Source of the DNA: GCA-2701705 sp964342155
GTDB taxonomy: Bacteria; Pseudomonadota; Gammaproteobacteria; GCA-002705445; GCA-002716945
Assembly: GCA_964342155.1 (NCBI GenBank)
Contig: CAYFEQ010000006.1
Location: forward strand, 18,001-82,000
Direction: 5' to 3'
DNA length: 64,000 nt
Of the stretch, positions 62,972-64,000 are shown piece after piece (position 1 is the stretch's first letter; every line of letters starts with the position of its first letter). A model generated the notes under the pieces. That model worked only from the letters and a program-made list of their open reading frames with translations, was not told where the DNA came from and made no database searches. A program made the position numbers and the translations under genes.

Positions 62972-63069
62972 TACAATCCATTATAAGAATTTAATTTATA
63001 GCATAGTATAACATGAAGAGAATCTGAAAGGGATTCAGTTATAATTAAAAAATATAATTTAAAGATTCC

Positions 63070-63075
63070 TATAAT
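63070..63075 (+). promoter_or_regulatory. -10 box before the TauE/SafE-like gene
   Basis: TATAAT lies 34 bases before the ATG at 63110, in the 138-base gap downstream of a divergent gene. The -35 position is only AT-rich, and no clear Shine-Dalgarno sequence precedes the ATG. Confidence 0.35.
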
Positions 63076-63109
63076 CATGTAAGATATTCATCTTAATAAT
63101 TAAAAAAAG

Positions 63110-63826
63110 ATGCCAATAACAGAAATATTAATTTTAGCCATATTATCTCTATTTCAATCCATATTCGGAGTAGGTTTATTGATTTTTGGAACGCCTGCTT
63201 TTCTTCTTCTTGGTTATAGTTTCTTCGATGTCCTTAATATTCTCCTCCCTTATTCGATAATCATAAGCTTGATGCAGTTAGTATTTTATAAATCAGATTC
63301 AAGAGATTTCTCATTAAATTTTTTAAAATTCACTATACCAACAGTAATCTTAAGTTTATATATACTCAGCCTTTATAATGATAAAATAAATTTTCTGCTA
63401 TTAACTTCGTTGACTATTATTATTTTTTCTATTTTTAATATTTTTAAAAAAGATTTTATTCTCATACCATCTAAAAATAGTAAAACTTTCCATTATTGGT
63501 TAATATTTCTTGGTCTTATACATGGTTTTACAAATCTTGGTGGAAGCTTGCTAACTCTAATATCAACAAGTATCAATAAGTATAAAAATGATATAAGGGG
63601 AAATATTGCATCAGGTTATTTGCTATTAGGTATAACTCAGATGATCTATATAAATATATTTATTACGCAGTTTGACTTCAGCTATTTAAAATATATTTAT
63701 ATCCCTATTCTTTCTATTCTCTTGACACGAAGTATATATAAAAACATTAACGATGAATCTTTTTCCTTTATTTTAAATATATTGATTCTATTTTATGGTC
63801 TTTATATTTTTTTCATGAACATCTAG
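63110..63826 (+). CDS. TauE/SafE-family membrane permease
   Basis: A 238-residue integral membrane protein with about seven or eight hydrophobic spans. The N-terminus (LSLFQSIFGVGLLIFGTPAFLL) and the central HGFTNLGGSLLTLISTS repeat match the two halves of the TauE/SafE family, which exports sulfite, sulfoacetate or related anions. Ile/Leu/Phe content is very high. No sulfur or taurine genes are next to it, so the substrate is unknown. It is the last complete gene before a small protein at the right edge. Confidence 0.78.
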   Translation: MPITEILILAILSLFQSIFGVGLLIFGTPAFLLLGYSFFDVLNILLPYSIIISLMQLVFYKSDSRDFSLNFLKFTIPTVILSLYILSLYNDKINFLLLTSLTIIIFSIFNIFKKDFILIPSKNSKTFHYWLIFLGLIHGFTNLGGSLLTLISTSINKYKNDIRGNIASGYLLLGITQMIYINIFITQFDFSYLKYIYIPILSILLTRSIYKNINDESFSFILNILILFYGLYIFFMNI

Positions 63827-63842
63827 AAGATTTTTTATAAAT

Positions 63843-64000
63843 TTATTTTACTATCTTGACATAACATGCATTATATCTTGCATCACCACAGTCACCCTTT
63901 GCAAATGCATCCGTTATGATACTTGTATTAGATAATTGAATATTCAGCATGACAAGACTAAAAGCAATCACTGTTAAGACTGTTTTAATATAGTTATCCA
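63843..64000 (-). CDS. Small exported-like protein, unknown (start at or just beyond the right edge)
   Basis: The minus strand is open from the window edge to the TAA at 63843-63845, giving 52 residues, too short to show as a long frame. They comprise a hydrophobic segment (about 7-20, VLTVIAFSLVML) followed by a polar part ending in AFAKGDCGDARYNACYVKIVK, here quoted as the Cys-bearing tail with two cysteines eight apart. The first bases read TGGATAAC, so one more base (A) beyond the edge would complete an ATG and make a 53-residue protein with a signal-peptide-like start. No family recognised. Confidence 0.5.
   Translation of the reverse strand, partial: DNYIKTVLTVIAFSLVMLNIQLSNTSIITDAFAKGDCGDARYNACYVKIVK

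Noticed and set aside
62961..63109. Short inverted repeat (GAATC...GATTC) in the gap before the TauE/SafE-like gene as a terminator
   Set aside because: Only five base pairs with no following T-run; likely chance in AT-rich DNA.

Overview
The window is a densely packed, AT-rich (roughly 30% G+C by eye, not computed) bacterial chromosome segment. It consists almost entirely of housekeeping genes in an order typical of gammaproteobacteria. The conserved blocks are rnhB-dnaE-accA-tilS-pyrG-kdsA-eno-ftsB-ispD-ispF, rpsB-tsf-frr-uppS-cdsA-dxr-rseP-bamA-skp-lpxD-fabZ-lpxA, tig-clpP-clpX-lon-hupB-tRNA-ppiD with fabI and a Yej-type transporter beside it, cysS/ppi/lpxH, and rpoE-rseA-mucD-lepA-lepB-rnc-era-recO with nadB divergent. 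Very short spacers, many stop/start overlaps, shortened proteins and few classical terminators suggest a streamlined genome. A marine gammaproteobacterium of the SAR86 kind would fit, but the sequence alone does not prove it.

Layout. 1-11.2 kb (minus strand): MEP isoprenoid genes ispF (cut by the window edge) and ispD, ftsB, enolase, KDO-8-P synthase, CTP synthase, tilS, accA, dnaE, rnhB. 11.3-14.4 kb (plus strand): a three-gene block of a Gfo/Idh/MocA dehydrogenase, a DegT aminotransferase and lpxB, apparently inverted in place relative to the usual lpxA-lpxB-rnhB order. 14.4-25.9 kb (minus): lpxA, fabZ, lpxD, skp, bamA, rseP, dxr, cdsA, uppS, frr, tsf, rpsB, with pyrH missing from its usual place. 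26-28 kb (plus): map, dapE. 28-33.5 kb (minus): yejFEBA peptide transporter. 33.5-34.3 kb (plus): fabI. 34.3-42.9 kb (minus): ppiD, tRNA-Asp, tRNA-Val, hupB, lon, clpX, clpP, tig and a small lipoprotein. 42.9-45.1 kb (minus): a tRNA cluster (Pro, Arg, His, Leu) split by an unrecognised 557-residue gene. 45.1-58.8 kb: cysS, a lipoprotein-like cyclophilin, lpxH, recO-era-rnc-lepB-lepA-mucD-rseA-rpoE, nadB, orn, a Ste24-type protease and phhB. 58.8-64 kb: recR, ybaB, dnaX, then a short accessory stretch of two cupins, an unknown protein, a TauE/SafE-like permease and a small partial protein at the right edge.

How the genes work together. Much of the window builds the outer envelope. lpxA, lpxD, lpxH, lpxB and kdsA act in lipid A/KDO synthesis. 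fabZ, fabI and accA supply acyl chains. bamA, skp, ppiD and mucD fold or police envelope proteins. rpoE, rseA and rseP form the sigma-E stress circuit that normally controls them. dxr, ispD, ispF and uppS feed the undecaprenyl carrier. The dehydrogenase/aminotransferase pair beside lpxB and lpxA resembles GnnA/GnnB and predicts a lipid A backbone containing 2,3-diamino-2,3-dideoxyglucose. That is the most interesting biological inference here.

I found no CRISPR array, insertion sequence, prophage, integrase or rRNA operon, and no non-coding stretch longer than 300 bases. I did not find a convincing wholly new system; the best leads are the lipid A variant, the unknown gene inside the tRNA cluster and the reduced sigma-E sensing module.
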